A stretch of DNA of 64,000 bases from Sodalis endosymbiont of Henestaris halophilus (GCF_900161835.1 NZ_LT897836.1:1116001-1180000), one strand, 5' to 3'. Shown: positions 11,998 to 24,309, numbered from the stretch's first letter. A program made the numbers and translations. The notes: generated from the letters alone by a model not told the origin.

Positions 11998-13073
11998 GTA
12001 AAAAACGCATTAGGATATTATAAATTTAATACATATGTTTCAGGAGAGACCTAATTTGTATTACACACTTAATAATTAATTCATAATTTGTTCGGAGCAG
12101 TAATGGCCATTGCGCGGGTTGTGTTTCGGGTAAAATGTGGCAGTGTTAGCTAACATATTGATCCTAGATATCACTTGTAGCTATGCTTCCGTTAGTGCAA
12201 TTATTAAATAAATAATAATAACCTATGTATTAATTAACTGTTAGATCCGTACTGGATCACACGAACAACGGTAAGCTGCAATTTTATGCAGATGTTTACA
12301 ATTAAAAAATATTATTTTCACTCATAATTGGGAGTGGGAAAAACAGGAGATTACCGCAAGCATAAATGTTTGCTGCAAACTAGTCTACGCAAAGCGGTGA
12401 ATTTATGAGGAGCGTCAGATTACCACAGTCTGATCTACTTTTGAGATTGTGCAAATATTACCGTTTGAATTATCAACATAATTTTATTAAAGATCTGAAA
12501 GATGTTACTCACCCAAAATCATATTAATTATCTACGATCTCCGTTAATATTACTCGGAAATGGACGGCGTCTGTCTATAGCTACTTACTAGCACCGTTTT
12601 GTTATATTTGTGTTACATCCACGTTCTTAAATATTTATCCTTAATAATTCACATACTAATAAAATCCTGCAAATATATTTTCATGCGAACGATCTGATCA
12701 AATCAAACCGAGATTATAACATTATTTCTTCTGTAATTATCGCGCTGATAAGCGTAATTTATTCTAAACTTTAACTATTTAACAGGTTACAAACTAGCAA
12801 ACCTGTGAAATTTATTTTGGCTACTGTAGATATAAATAAAGAATTTACTGCTAGAAAAAAGCAAAACTTGGTAAGACCGAGTTATCAAAGACTAGGTAAA
12901 GCGGATCCAAACACCGCATTGTGTAAATAGGATATACTACTATCCCTCCCGGCACAGTAATTTATTTTATATTTGACATGAAGCTACTATATATCTGGTA
13001 AAGTTGCTCAATATTTGTTAATGAGAGTCTCATTTTAATGTATTATTAAGTATAAAATCAGGCTGGGTAGCGT

Positions 13074-13715
13074 ATGAAATATCACATAATACCAGTAACG
13101 GCATTCTGCCAGAATTGTTCATTAGTTTGGTGTGAGCAGACTAGAGAAGCCGTGCTGGTAGATCCTGGGGGAGATTCGCTGAGGTTGCGCCAAGAAGTGG
13201 CACTACGTGGTGTCACTATTCGACAAATATGGCTGACTCATGGGCACCTTGATCATGTCGGTGCCGCTAAAAAGCTAGCTACATTATATCATGTACCCAT
13301 TATTGGCCCACATTGCAAAGATAAGCTGTTGTTAGCCGGTTTGCCCCGGCAGTGTCAAATGTTTGGCGTAAAACACATCCCGCCATTCATTCCCGATCAA
13401 TGGCTGACAGATGGAGACACAGTGAACGTTGGCACGTTGCTGTTTAACATACTGCATTGTCCCGGACATTCTCCAGGACATGTAGTGTTTTTGAATAAAG
13501 CAAATAAATTTATTTTAATGGGAGATGTGCTGTTTAATGGTAGCATTGGTCGTACCGACCTTCTAGGTGGCGATTTATCAACGCTTATGCAGTCAATTTA
13601 TAATAAAATTATACTATTAGCGGATGATATTACCTTTTTGCCTGGGCATGGCCCCCTTTCAACTATAGGTCACGAGCGCCGTACTAACCCTTTCTTAAAA
13701 CAACTGAACGTTTAA
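13074..13715 (+). CDS. ycbL: YcbL, glyoxalase II-like metallo-hydrolase
   Basis: Metallo-beta-lactamase-fold hydrolase of 213 residues (215 in E. coli YcbL). The family is a type of glyoxalase II that hydrolyses S-lactoylglutathione; here that is inferred from the family. The binuclear metal motif is THGHLDHVG (about residue 55). Further ligands are HCPGHSPGH (about 126), the Asp of LMGDVLF (about 146) and LPGHGP (about 192), all present. The start ATG follows a GGGTAG stretch, and the N terminus MKYHIIPVTAFCQNCSLVW matches the family start. In E. coli it precedes aspC-ompF-asnS; here asnS also follows on the minus strand after a decayed gap, so synteny supports the call. It stands alone, with no operon partner left. 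Confidence 0.95.
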   Translation: MKYHIIPVTAFCQNCSLVWCEQTREAVLVDPGGDSLRLRQEVALRGVTIRQIWLTHGHLDHVGAAKKLATLYHVPIIGPHCKDKLLLAGLPRQCQMFGVKHIPPFIPDQWLTDGDTVNVGTLLFNILHCPGHSPGHVVFLNKANKFILMGDVLFNGSIGRTDLLGGDLSTLMQSIYNKIILLADDITFLPGHGPLSTIGHERRTNPFLKQLNV

Positions 13716-16239
13716 ACAATTATGTTCGTCGATGCACAACATAACAGGAAAGCATATAGATTTCTTGGCACTGTCGCAATTAGCGGCAGAATACATTGCT
13801 AAGATCGCTTTGTAAAAGAGCAGCTATGTTATTCTTCATCATCTCTGGAACGTTAATTAGATTAGAATTTATTATTTAATAATAATTTATTTGGTCACAT
13901 AGTTTAAGAACTCATTCCTAGGTCAGCATGACAAGGAGGAAAAACCATTTTGCCCGTAATAAAACTGTAATTTTTCCAAGCACTTGTATTGCAGGGTGTA
14001 TGAACGAAACGTTTAAAGTATATGAATCAAATTCTGTGTTCACAAACGTGCAGCACGTCGTCAATTAAAATCATGCCGATTATGTAAGTAGCTTATAATA
14101 TGGTTAATGCTAATACTAATAAGACTTGATCAGTAATCTGATTATCTAGCGATAACAGCATTCAATCGTTGACTAATTCATATATAAGCCACAATTCTCT
14201 AAATTAGGTACTGCTCACGATAACCTACTGATATATTTACAAAATACAAAAATGCTGCAATTTTTTAGACTGCGGGAGTAAACTAAGAGAAGAGAAATTC
14301 AACAACAGCATTTAGCTCTAAAATACCAATACAGTTATCACTTTCCACTTTTACTGCTTATAGATGATGGATTTTGGTCTTTTACGGCAAAATAATAAAA
14401 TAAAATAACGGTGCTGGTTCTGTCCCAGTGCCAAGTTTTTTAATATTGCTACATAAAATATTATGAACGGGTAAAGATTATTATAATTAAGTATAATTGC
14501 ATGCGTCTAACGACGCTGAGCTCAACATTTTCTAGTTCGGCCAGCTGAGATATGGATTACTCAAAACACTGTGCCAGCACCAATATTTTATACGCGACAA
14601 AATAAGGTGTATTCTGCCCTTACCGCGCACTATAGATCACAAATAGTGTTTAATAATTTTATTTTGCAGCCTTAGCGATTTAGTTTAAAAAATATTTACT
14701 GGCATAAAATTAAACTACTAATCTACTAAGGACATATACAAACATGTGGATATGTATGCAAAATGTTAAAGAATGCAAAAAACTATCAGCTACTCTTGTT
14801 ACTAAATCCTTCTATCAAATATTTACCTCACTTTCTAACGGCATAAAAGAAGGTAATGAGCAAATTCTACCTTCATGATTCAAAATTTTATCTGTTGGTA
14901 GTCGAAAAGGTATTATAAATGTTAGATTAAACGAAAATATTACTTGTTTTCGTCATCAAAATTAGTTAATAATTTATTTAATTCAACAATGTTAGTAACA
15001 ATCTTTTGTTAAAGAATTTAGTTGCGCTTACTTTAAAGTCTTTGATCAGGTTAACATTGCTAGAACCTGATATGTCTTTACCGTACTGTTAACTGGAATC
15101 GACGGAAGAATGCAGATTAAAGTCGGTATAATATTATTTGACTAATTAAATTACTCGGATTTTGTTAGCAAACAACGGCAACGTCAGGGGTATAAACCTT
15201 TTAATTTGAGTTACTTAAGCAAGTAGTCTTACGAGTTTCGTAGTAACTAACGATTAGTTAAAATCTATTAAGATTATATTTTAAATTGTGTACTCTTTGC
15301 TAAAATTTTCGATACTTTTAGTGAAAGTAAACATTTTGCGCATCAGTTCTTTTGGAGTAAATCTATATACTGATAAAATAATACTAACTAAGGATGGCGA
15401 ATAGGTGATCATCAATATATGTCTTTAACTTAACAAGTATCGTCGAATTATTATTATATTTCCATTTATATGGAAAGCAACGTCATCAATTAAATAAAGA
15501 AGTTGGTGTTACGGTATCTAATAACACTAGCGCTAATAGAGTGACGACCAGTGTCTAGTGACATATTAGTCCAGCTAATAATGATATACACAACGATATC
15601 GTTAAGTTCGCAGCAGAATGAACTGATACCGACAAATTAATTTATTACCTGATTTTACATCGGTGTTGTTTTATAAGTTGTTGTCTGGTATTTATATCGC
15701 CATTAACCCAAACCTGTTATCTAATCGGTAATTTGGTTAAACTTTTGAAGTTTGTTATAGTGTAAGGTTTGGTGTTTTAAGCACTATAAACGTTATTGCA
15801 GTTGAATCAGTAGGTAAGGTAAAATAACTCTGACCGTAACCATCTAAATATTGCTGTTATTAATAACACACGAACCTACCGCGTTTAGTAGCACAAGAGA
15901 TTAATACCTACTAACCCATAATTACTCTGTAAAATTTCAATTTATCATTACTAATATTATTGTGCTGAGTATTACAGTTACTACCGTTGTAGGTAATGTC
16001 TTTCAGAGACATTGTTGAGATCTTTGTTTTACTATATTTACATGTAATGTTTTACGGCAAAAGCCGTTAATTCAACCTAGGTTTAACATAAGCAGCTTTA
16101 ATGATATTTTATTTAGAACTTTATATTTAACTGTAATTTTACAAAACTTAAAAGATATCTTTAACTTCAAAAGTAAAGCATAGTTGCTTTAGCTGAAAAT
16201 ATGTCTGCTTGATTTTATCAAGCAGACGAATACATAATC
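13716..16239. other. 2.5 kb spacer at the aspC-ompF position
   Basis: By synteny with E. coli (ycbL, aspC, ompF, asnS) this is where aspC and ompF should lie. I find no reading frame or motif of either; the DNA is A+T-rich with frequent stops. Apart from the asnS terminator hairpin at its right end I see nothing to annotate. Confidence 0.7.
16203..16227 (-). terminator. Probable asnS terminator
   Basis: A perfect 10-bp stem (16203-16212 with 16218-16227) with a TTTTA-type loop begins 12 nt past the asnS stop. In the direction of asnS transcription it is followed by a short T-rich stretch (ATATTTTC). Confidence 0.6.
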
Positions 16240-17640
16240 TTAAAAATTGGCATTGCGCGGACTTCGCGGGAAAGGGATGACATCCCGAATATTTTGTATT
16301 CCCGTAACATAAGCTACGAGTCTCTCAAAACCCAATCCAAAACCTGAATGCGGTACAGTTCCGTATCGTCGCAAGTCGCTATACCAACAATAATCTTCTT
16401 TGTTAAGACCCATTTCTTTCAAACGTACATGCAACTTATCCAAGCGCTCTTCACGCTGTGAACCGCCGATAATTTCGCCGATGCCAGGTGCTAGCACATC
16501 CATAGCAGCGACAGTTTTATCATCATCATTCATTCGCATATAAAAAGCTTTGATATTTTTGGGGTAGTTTTTTACAACCACAGGTGCTTTGAAATATTTT
16601 TCTACTAGATAACGTTCATGTTCCGCAAATAAGTTACTTCCCCAAGAAATTGGATTTTCAAAAGTTTGGTTGCAGCTTTGTAGAATGTCTATAGCCTCTG
16701 TGTAATCAACTTGCACGAAATCGACACTAATAAAGTGTTTTAGACGATTTATTGCCTCTCTATCGATTCGTGTAGTAAAAAACTGCATATCGTCAATGCG
16801 CTCGCTCAATATTGCCTGAAACACATATTTTAGCATTGCTGCTGCTAAGTTAACAATATCCTCTAGAGTGGCAAATGCCACTTCTGGCTCGACCATCCAA
16901 AATTCAGCCAGATGGCGGTTAGTATTAGAATTTTCTGCCCGGAACGTTGGACCGAAAGTATAGATTTTTGACAAGGCGCAGGCATAACTTTCACCCGTTA
17001 ACTGACCGGAAACCGTTAAAAAAGTCTCTTTACCAAAGAAATCCTTATCGTAATTTACTTTACCATCAGACACGCGTGGTATATTTTCCAGATCGAGGGT
17101 GGAAACGCGGAACATTTCGCCAGAACCTTCAGTATTGGAGGCAGTTATTAAAGGTGTGGACACCCAAAAAAAACCCTGTTCGTCCATAAAACGATGAATA
17201 GCTTGCGCGAGAGTGTGGCGTACTCGCGACATAGCACCAATAAGATTGGTACGTGGGCGAAGATGGGCTACTTCACGCAGATATTCTACGCTATGGCGCT
17301 TAGCAGCTATGGGGTAGGTACTAGGATTGTCCACCCAACCGAGTACTGTAACGTCCTGTGCTTGAATTTCGTAACGCTGACCGCTTCCCAAAGATTCTAC
17401 TACCTGGCCGGTTACCGATACGGAGCAACCAGTAGTTAAGCGTAAAATCTCGTTCTTATAATTTGGCAGAGAATTATTAATAACGGCCTGTAAGGGAGCC
17501 AAGCAAGAACCGTCATAAACAGAAAGAAAAGAGAGTCCGGACTTAGAATCTCGACGGGTACGCACCCAACCCTGTACAGTGATTTCACTGTTAGTTGGCA
17601 TCTTCCCTTGCAGTACATCAACTACAGGTACTACGCTCAT
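16240..17640 (-). CDS. asnS: Asparaginyl-tRNA synthetase
   Basis: Class II aminoacyl-tRNA synthetase that charges tRNA(Asn) in the cytosol. It has 466 residues, the same length as E. coli AsnS. An N-terminal OB-fold anticodon-binding domain (about 15-100, [17 protein letters not shown]) is followed by the class II catalytic domain. Motif 2 is seen at [21 protein letters not shown] and motif 3 at [17 protein letters not shown] near the C terminus, with [13 protein letters not shown] between them. It starts at ATG 17640. pncB, which lies upstream in E. coli, is absent. A perfect hairpin just past the stop is the likely terminator. Nothing odd in the motifs. Confidence 0.98.
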   Translation of the reverse strand: MSVVPVVDVLQGKMPTNSEITVQGWVRTRRDSKSGLSFLSVYDGSCLAPLQAVINNSLPNYKNEILRLTTGCSVSVTGQVVESLGSGQRYEIQAQDVTVLGWVDNPSTYPIAAKRHSVEYLREVAHLRPRTNLIGAMSRVRHTLAQAIHRFMDEQGFFWVSTPLITASNTEGSGEMFRVSTLDLENIPRVSDGKVNYDKDFFGKETFLTVSGQLTGESYACALSKIYTFGPTFRAENSNTNRHLAEFWMVEPEVAFATLEDIVNLAAAMLKYVFQAILSERIDDMQFFTTRIDREAINRLKHFISVDFVQVDYTEAIDILQSCNQTFENPISWGSNLFAEHERYLVEKYFKAPVVVKNYPKNIKAFYMRMNDDDKTVAAMDVLAPGIGEIIGGSQREERLDKLHVRLKEMGLNKEDYCWYSDLRRYGTVPHSGFGLGFERLVAYVTGIQNIRDVIPFPRSPRNANF

Positions 17641-17753
17641 AAATACCCTCTTAGTTAATTAAGATATAAAAAAATTGGTTAGGCAATAACCGATAATATG
17701 TCACTTGTGGCGCCAAGACCACAAGAAGAAACAATTTCCTTCTGGAGATAATT

Positions 17754-17861
17754 ATGCTTGATCAGATCAATAAAGAAAATTGGGAACAAATCAAAGCGGA
17801 AGTGCCTTATCTCAATATTTTCGCAAAATATGAGGAAAGCAAAACACGAACCGTATCTTAG
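17754..17861 (+). pseudogene. Short open frame with Shine-Dalgarno, probably a frameshifted remnant
   Basis: I do not recognise this gene. An ATG preceded by GGAG at a 6-nt spacing opens a 35-codon frame (MLDQINKENWEQIKAEVPYL...). If one frameshift is allowed near 17840-17858, reading can continue in another frame to a stop at 18008-18010, giving about 85 residues of mainly charged and aromatic composition, followed after 47 nt by a 10-bp hairpin. That arrangement of ribosome-binding site, frame and hairpin is more gene-like than the rest of the spacer. It could be the 5' end of a decayed gene, a small functional peptide, or chance. Confidence 0.35.
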
Positions 17862-18056
17862 AGCGCGTTATATTAACTTGCTTTCACCACCATAAGAATA
17901 TCGAAAACGTATGCAAAGTGTGGAAAAAGCTTTATATTGATAAATATTTTCAAGAATGTTTTAAAATTACGCTACCAGTATCACTTTTGTATTTTACTAA
18001 TCTGTTCTAAATACAAAAAAGAGATTAATGCGTGGCCAGGCGCCGCTGTAGAGAAT

Positions 18057-18081
18057 CAGCCTCTTTCATAAAAAGAGGCTG
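18057..18081. terminator. Perfect hairpin after the short frame
   Basis: A 10-bp perfect stem (18057-18066 with 18072-18081) with a 5-nt loop, G+C-rich compared with its surroundings. It has no clear T-tract on either side. It may be the terminator of the remnant at 17754-18010. Confidence 0.4.
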
Positions 18082-20251
18082 GCGGAAAATATTATCATTT
18101 TAACAAGTAGTTTGATATTTAACTAGCCATTTATGACACTTAATTCAACTCCATATTTATTATATTATAATATCTATAGTAATGCAAACAATAATAAGAG
18201 TGGATGACTGCTAACCTTAAGTTGCGGAAAATGTCTTCATTGCAATGAAGGCTGTCAACTTGATTCCTAATTAATTTGACGGGTATTCGTCCCAACCAGG
18301 TGCCTTTAGCGAGGAAATACGTTAACTTTTCGATTGCTAGTTTTTATAATATAAAAAATCTCACTCTAGTTTGGCGATCGCATCAAATGTGACTTTTTAT
18401 TGACTTAAAACGTCTCTAAAATCTCTAGTTGAAATTTTAGATTTAAGAAAACAGCATATTACGAAAGTAAACAACTTTATCTTCACTTAATTTCAAACTA
18501 CTAATTATCTCTGATTGCACTCTGATGTCAGCAGAGTATCTGCTTAATAGCGCATCCGGAGTGGTAGCGAAATTTCACCTAACTGTTACATCACAATAGT
18601 ATTAACAAATAACCTGCTATACATAAAATATGTAAGCATAAGTGTTAAGTATAGGTACTGAAATAAAATCAATAGAGAAAAGCGTGTAAAAACATTTATT
18701 ATATCTAACTAATCTTTATATAATAAAGATTAACTGCAAACACAGTTTTTACTGCTAAAAACCGTGCTACATAATGAATTGTAGTCGATCAGTTATATAT
18801 AACAAACACAATTTTAGGATACCTCTTTGACTATCTAATAGACGCTGAGTCTGGATAGAATCTCCCCTCTATCTTCAATTAATTATTAAGTGTCCTTTCT
18901 AGAGTCATTAACGGATGCTAGATAGTTTTGCAATCTAGACGTTGATCGCCTTAAAACTGCCTCATCGCTACACGATTAGGTTTTAAGTTTGTGCTATAAT
19001 GTTTATTTTTAATGATGGCGCATGAGAGTCGATCAACTAGCATATATTGTCCTATAATTCACAATATTTTTTAAAACAAGTAGCTATTTTAATCGTCGAC
19101 ATTTGGCAAACATAGCAAATGTTTTAGACTTACGCGCTATTTTGTTTGTAAGCGAAGAGCCGTAATTAGTCATTTTCGAGTATTGCGTAAAATTAGTTTT
19201 GAGCTATCACTTCATGCTTAAGATTTGCATCTTACTTAATTGTATGCATGGTTATGCATGCACCGTATTTATAATTGTCAAAATATGAATCGCCCCCTCG
19301 CAGATTTATGTTTAGTAAGCATAAATAATAACATACTAAATTTAATTATTAAAATATCATAACGTGTAAATACGTTATAAAATATTCTGATATCTGTAAA
19401 TTACTTACTAATAACTAGTATTTATTTATATGCTACTTGATGCTTAATAAATTTATAAAGATATACTATGAACGATCATATTGCTTTCAACTAAATATGG
19501 AACTACTGCCAAGTAGTGATCAATCAAGAGAAGAAAATCAATGATATAATGCCGTAACTATGTTAAATCATTTTCATAAATACTCAGCTAAAAGGAGGAT
19601 TGCATTGTGCATGTTATGATTTAAAATCATGTTGAAAAATTAAGGAAACCGAGCATTTTGGCATTTATGTTAATAAACATGGGTAGTTAGTTGCAATTTT
19701 GTCCGGCTATTTATTCTGTAACGCCATATTAAGTGAGTTAGAATAATGCATGGTTAACTAACGGCAATTTCTTGCTAATTAACCGCCGTATTAAATAGTT
19801 GGTAATGAACAAGCGACGAGTTGATTTCAGCGGTACTAGCATTTCGATGTACAAGAGACTTGACTCATTAATTTTTTGAATATATTAGTGCTAGATAATA
19901 TCGTAAACAAGCTAACGTTTTTATATTGAGGTGAGAGAATATGAAGCCGAAATATAGAAAATTACAGTAATATTTAACTTTATATGATTATTAAGCTAGT
20001 ACAATAAATCTCCGAATTTGTGATGTATTCTTTATTTACTATATAGTAAATATAAACCTTAATGACAAAGGGTAACAATACTCTAGAATTTGATTGTCTA
20101 GCTGCTCTTCGGATAAGCAATGATTAAGTCGTAAAGTAAAATAGGCTTTTATGTTTAGCTAATCAATCTAATTAACAGTTCATCGGTGTTTGAGTAGAAT
20201 ATGAAGTTTTTGCTTGCCTAAGCAAAATGCTTACCACAATTTGTAGGTGTG

Positions 20252-22579
20252 TTATTTATCTATATTATTTACACGCTTAAACTCTTCGCAGAGAAAAGAG
20301 GAAGCGGGTTGTAGTTGTGTCTGCACCTGGGCTGACATCTGGCATAGTAATTGTGGATCATCGGTCCACACCGGCAATGTCCGCATTGCACTAACGTCAT
20401 TACAGACGAAATTACCGGCATAATCGATGTACATCGGGCTGATACCTACAGGTGGTGTTAAGTTAAGCGCCAACGGCGCCTGATTTTCTAGATAACGGCT
20501 ATATAGCGTCAGTGCACCGTTGGCGCCTGTCAACTTGGCCGGATCATTATTATCACGGCCGACCCATGCAATAAACACTTCTTTACCATCAATACCAACG
20601 AACCAACTATCACGCAGATCATTAGTGCTCCCAGTTTTTGCGGCTAGATGTGAAAATGGAAATTTCACTGATAACGAACGTGATGTCCCTCGTGCCACTA
20701 CTTGTTGCATCGCATATAGAGTTAAATAAGCTGCCTGGGCGGGTACAACCCGCTCCGCCTGGGGGAAACTTTGATACAGCACGGTGCCGTCTTCTCCTAT
20801 TACCGATCGCACTGCTGACAGTGTGGCATGATTCCCCCCGCTGGCGATGGTTTGAAACTCTTGCGCTACTTCTATGGGTGTGAGGCTAATGGAGCCAAGC
20901 AACATTGAGGGGACCGGATTAAGCACCGAGGATGGTATGCCAAGTTTCACCAAAGTGGTAATAATACGATCTAGTCCTACCGATAGGCCTAGGTTTACCG
21001 TCGGTACGTTGAGTGAGTTAATAAGCGCCTCAACCAGCATTACCTTACCTCGAAATTGCCGATCATAGTTTTTGGGTGACCACATGATGCCGTTTGACTG
21101 CTTAATAGTAATGGGTTCATCGGCAATCCAAGTGTTAAGTCTATATTTATCTGGTTCGCTTAACGCGGTCAGGTAGGTAGCTGGTTTTGACAGCGAGCCA
21201 ACCGAGCGACGCGCCTGCATCGCTCGGTTAAAACCGTCGAATTGCGGATCTGCACCACCAACCATAGCGCGCACCTCGCCACTAAAGCGATCAACAACTA
21301 CCATCGCAGCTTCTAGATTATTAACACCGCGCTCGACGCGAAGTGCGGTTACACCTACTTCCACTGCTTTTTCTGCCGCATTCTGCGATAACGGATCCAG
21401 AGTAGTAAAAATTTTGACGCCAGACATTTCATTAATTTCATCACCTAACTTGCTTTGCAACTCTTCACGCACCATCTGCATGAAAGCCGGCTGCGGAGTC
21501 AATACCCCTCCGCATGGCTGTACTCCTAGTGAGCGGGCGCTCAACATGTTATAGAGTGTTCTATCGATGATTTTATTATTATTTAGCAATTTTAGCACCA
21601 GATTACGGCGCTCCAGCGCTAACTTTGGATTGCGCCAGGGGTTGTAGAGCGATGCTCCTTTTACCATCCCTACTAGCGTTGCTTGCTGATCGAGGCTCAA
21701 TTCATTTATCGGGCGTCCGAAATAATACAGGCTAGCCAGAGGGAAACCACGAATCTGATTGCTACCGTTTTGTCCGAGATACACTTCGTTTAGATATAAC
21801 TCCAGGATGCGATCCTTACTGTAACGGTAATCAACAATTAATGCCATATAGGCTTCATTAGCTTTGCGCCACAGAGAACGTTTGTTGGTCAAAAAGAGGT
21901 TTTTCACCAATTGCTGCGTTAGCGTACTCCCTCCTTGCACCGCACGACCGGCATTTATATTAGCAAGAAAAGCACGACCGATGGAGGAAAAACTGATACC
22001 GTCATGCTTGTAAAAATGTAAATCTTCGGTAGTTATAAGCGTATCAATCAGTAGGTCAGGGAAACCAGCGCGCGGTACGAATAACCGTTGCTCGCCTTTA
22101 GGCGATTGCAGCATGGTTATTAGCTGCGGATCGAGACGGAAAAAGCCATAATTTCGCTGAGTATTTTTGTTTTTAATCTCAACGAGCTGATTTTTAGTGA
22201 ACGTCATGCGGACGGGGATTTGTTCTTCTTTGCCGTCCGGGAAATCAAACGGACGCCGCAATAGCTCAATGCTATTGTCATTTACGGTGAATTCTCCGGG
22301 CCGAGTAATGCGCCATACCTGTCGGTATTGCATGCCTTCTAGCAGTGTAGCCATGTCACTGCAACTGTAAGAGATCCCAGGTTCTAAACTGGCCACGCGG
22401 CCATATACTGCTGCCGGCAGTTGCCAAACTTTTCCATCGATACATTGACGGACCTGCACATCTAAATACATGCCATACATGGCAATAACAACGACCAGCA
22501 ACGCAATGTGAATAAACAATACCAACAACAGTCTGTATTTCTTTAGCTCCACACCTCCCCATTTTTTACGTTGAGGCAT
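20252..22579 (-). CDS. mrcB: Penicillin-binding protein 1B, bifunctional peptidoglycan synthase
   Basis: Class A PBP that polymerises glycan strands and cross-links them in the periplasm. It has 775 residues (844 in E. coli); the missing length is in the cytoplasmic N-terminal tail and the C-terminal Gln/Pro tail. One transmembrane helix is visible at about 14-38. The glycosyltransferase domain holds the catalytic Glu in [12 protein letters not shown] and [15 protein letters not shown]. The transpeptidase domain holds SLSKPATY (nucleophile Ser), SLNVPTVN and KTGSTND. All catalytic motifs are present, although the first glycosyltransferase motif reads [10 protein letters not shown] where E. 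coli has EDRHFYEHDG. A retained PBP1B together with rodZ indicates that this symbiont still builds a sacculus. In E. coli hrpB lies immediately upstream; only a trace remains here. Confidence 0.97.
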   Translation of the reverse strand: MPQRKKWGGVELKKYRLLLVLFIHIALLVVVIAMYGMYLDVQVRQCIDGKVWQLPAAVYGRVASLEPGISYSCSDMATLLEGMQYRQVWRITRPGEFTVNDNSIELLRRPFDFPDGKEEQIPVRMTFTKNQLVEIKNKNTQRNYGFFRLDPQLITMLQSPKGEQRLFVPRAGFPDLLIDTLITTEDLHFYKHDGISFSSIGRAFLANINAGRAVQGGSTLTQQLVKNLFLTNKRSLWRKANEAYMALIVDYRYSKDRILELYLNEVYLGQNGSNQIRGFPLASLYYFGRPINELSLDQQATLVGMVKGASLYNPWRNPKLALERRNLVLKLLNNNKIIDRTLYNMLSARSLGVQPCGGVLTPQPAFMQMVREELQSKLGDEINEMSGVKIFTTLDPLSQNAAEKAVEVGVTALRVERGVNNLEAAMVVVDRFSGEVRAMVGGADPQFDGFNRAMQARRSVGSLSKPATYLTALSEPDKYRLNTWIADEPITIKQSNGIMWSPKNYDRQFRGKVMLVEALINSLNVPTVNLGLSVGLDRIITTLVKLGIPSSVLNPVPSMLLGSISLTPIEVAQEFQTIASGGNHATLSAVRSVIGEDGTVLYQSFPQAERVVPAQAAYLTLYAMQQVVARGTSRSLSVKFPFSHLAAKTGSTNDLRDSWFVGIDGKEVFIAWVGRDNNDPAKLTGANGALTLYSRYLENQAPLALNLTPPVGISPMYIDYAGNFVCNDVSAMRTLPVWTDDPQLLCQMSAQVQTQLQPASSFLCEEFKRVNNIDK

Positions 22580-23601
22580 CTAATACTCCTTTTTCTTTTT
22601 CATTATCATCATACCTCTGAAGTCGTAGTGATACCTTTCGCGAAGTCTTGCGAAATTACATTCGTGCATAAAGTTTAGAAATTTATTGCTATCTACAGAC
22701 ATCGTTAATAACTTTTTTACTACTGGCTGCTAAACTAGCATACGGTTTTTAACCTTTAAACGAATACACAAAAGAAAAGCTCTGCATTTTTTATTAACAT
22801 TTTATGCCCTATCGATAGATCAGTAGCGCGTGCTTTGTTCTAAGCAAACCCTACGCTTGGTTCTTCTCGACACTCTCCCCGGATAAAATATTAGCAACAA
22901 AACTAATTTACTGCCGAGATGCACACCTAGCATTAGCAAGAGATCTGTCTTCAGAAAAAATCTCGTAAAATTCATCTAGGATTACACTATTTAAAGATAT
23001 GGTAACGATAGACTTATATCTTCATAGTGGAAGGGGTAAAATTACCTTGGTAACCCCAAGGCGTGCTGACCACTGCGGCTTTAGCATCATGACTAATCAC
23101 AGCTTGTAAACTCGCAGGAAAAATCTCTATAGGTATTTGAGTCGTTTTGCCGCTGCCTAGCGTAGCGTGTAGTATAAACCTGCTTAGTGCTCTGTAAAGT
23201 AGTAAGCTAGGTAGATCAACCACGGCACTAAAAAAGTAATAATGCCAAAAGATCTCTGCGAGGAGAATAATAATATATTAGGGCAGCCATTATACCATCG
23301 TTGTGTTCTGGAACAATAAATATAGGTTGCACACATCACGAAGTAATCCAAGTTGCCCTTGCACGATTAACACAATAATTTTCTATAGTGCCCATACATA
23401 TATTGCGCGGCAACGACAAACGATAAAGACAGATGGTAGTGTTGCCATCGAGGTCATTTTAGGATAAATACCTCTATAAATAGCCGAGGAAACTCTGGCG
23501 CTACTAATATTTGATAACTATCGCCGTGGCGACGTTAGCTATAGGTTAAATGCGAGAATAAAATACCTGTGTAAATAAAGGCTTACATTAAGGGAAATCT
23601 C
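22580..23601. other. 1.0 kb spacer at the hrpB-thpR position
   Basis: In E. coli about 3 kb holding hrpB and thpR separate mrcB from sfsA; here only 1.0 kb remains. A short minus-strand piece at 23014-23223 looks like the start of hrpB. No trace of thpR is recognised. Loss has therefore been by deletion as well as by substitution. Confidence 0.6.
23014..23223 (-). pseudogene. hrpB: Probable 5' remnant of ATP-dependent helicase hrpB
   Basis: A 69-codon open frame on the minus strand. Its N-terminal part carries a helicase-type Walker A (GSGKTTQIPIEI at about residues 23-34), preceded by a short leader with LP at residues 4-5. HrpB proteins have the same layout: a start, LP, then a GAGKST-type Walker A about 30 residues in. 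Orientation and place, upstream of mrcB on the same strand, are exactly those of hrpB in E. coli. After about residue 40 the similarity disappears, and the 2.4-kb gene is reduced to about 0.2 kb. The Walker wording also resembles HrpA; synteny favours HrpB. Not functional. Confidence 0.45.
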
Positions 23602-24309
23602 ATGCAATTCAAGCCAGAACTCAAACCAGCAAGGCTGATACAGCGTTATAAACGGTTTCTTGCCGATGTAGTGACTCCTCATGGGACATTTTTAACGGTT
23701 CATTGCGCTAACACAGGTGCAATGACTGGATGCGCTACCACGGGAGATACCGTTTGGTATTCAACTTCTAACAATTGCAAACGTCGTTATCCCCATAGTT
23801 GGGAAATAACTGAAACAACCAGCGGTCAATTAATAGGAGTTAATGCGCTGCGCGCCAATATCTTGGTAAAAGAAGCATTGCGTGATGGAACGATTTCTGA
23901 ACTGAGAGGGTACACGAATCTTCGCAGCGAAGTGTGCTATGGAGCAGAAAACAGTAGGATAGATTTGTTATTATCAGCAAAAGATCGCGAGGATTGTTAT
24001 ATTGAAGTAAAATCAGTGACATTATTAAAGCATCGGTCAGGATATTTTCCTGATGCAGTAACTATACGAGGTCAAAAACATTTGCGAGAATTACAGATGA
24101 TGGTAAAAATGGGGTGTCGTGCAATTCTGTTTTTCACCGTTCTAAATTCAAGTATCGACCGTGTATTGACAGCCCGCCACATTGACTGTCACTATGCTGA
24201 TTTGGTATTACAGGCTAAACAGATAGGTGTGGAAGTTTTATGCTATGGTTGTAAGTTATCCCGGCACGGCATGCATATCCACGCCCCGCTGCCAATAATT
24301 ATTTCATAA
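23602..24309 (+). CDS. sfsA: SfsA, sugar fermentation stimulation protein family
   Basis: A DNA-binding/nuclease-like family protein named for raising maltose metabolism when overexpressed; its true role is unsettled. It has 235 residues (234 in E. coli). Conserved family segments are intact: [12 protein letters not shown] (about 12-23), NTGAMTGC (about 37-44), [17 protein letters not shown] and [18 protein letters not shown]. The last three form the PD-(D/E)xK-like core. AAGGGA precedes the ATG at a suitable distance. It is followed by dksA on the same strand after 228 bp, as in E. coli. Retention in a reduced genome suggests a more basic function than sugar use. Confidence 0.95.
   Translation: MQFKPELKPARLIQRYKRFLADVVTPHGTFLTVHCANTGAMTGCATTGDTVWYSTSNNCKRRYPHSWEITETTSGQLIGVNALRANILVKEALRDGTISELRGYTNLRSEVCYGAENSRIDLLLSAKDREDCYIEVKSVTLLKHRSGYFPDAVTIRGQKHLRELQMMVKMGCRAILFFTVLNSSIDRVLTARHIDCHYADLVLQAKQIGVEVLCYGCKLSRHGMHIHAPLPIIIS

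Larger units (their letters stand above)
5130..13073. other. 7.9 kb spacer without supportable genes
   Basis: A+T-rich DNA with stops in all frames. E. coli has pdhR, aroP and ampDE beside aceE, and mukB, ldtD and mepK before ycbL; I recognise none of them. Open stretches of 60-109 codons (for example 8188-8517 minus, 9350-9553 minus, 11376-11585 plus) show no family signature and no convincing ribosome-binding site. Small structures are present: an imperfect hairpin at 7424-7454 (13 of 14 pairs), a run of ten G at 8495-8504, an 8-bp hairpin near 11195-11218, and the G+C-rich hairpin at 11972-11997. I read the region as thoroughly decayed former genes. Confidence 0.75.
17641..20251. other. 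2.6 kb spacer with one short open frame and a hairpin
   Basis: Lies at a break between two synteny blocks (asnS side and mrcB side). pncB, which precedes asnS in E. coli, and fhuA, which follows mrcB, are not recognisable. The only structured part is the first 450 bp, which holds a short open frame with a good ribosome-binding site and a hairpin. The rest is A+T-rich without features I can support. Confidence 0.7.

Noticed and set aside
20208-20227. 8-bp hairpin after mrcB
   Set aside because: A+T-rich, followed by A not T in the direction of transcription; too weak to call a terminator.
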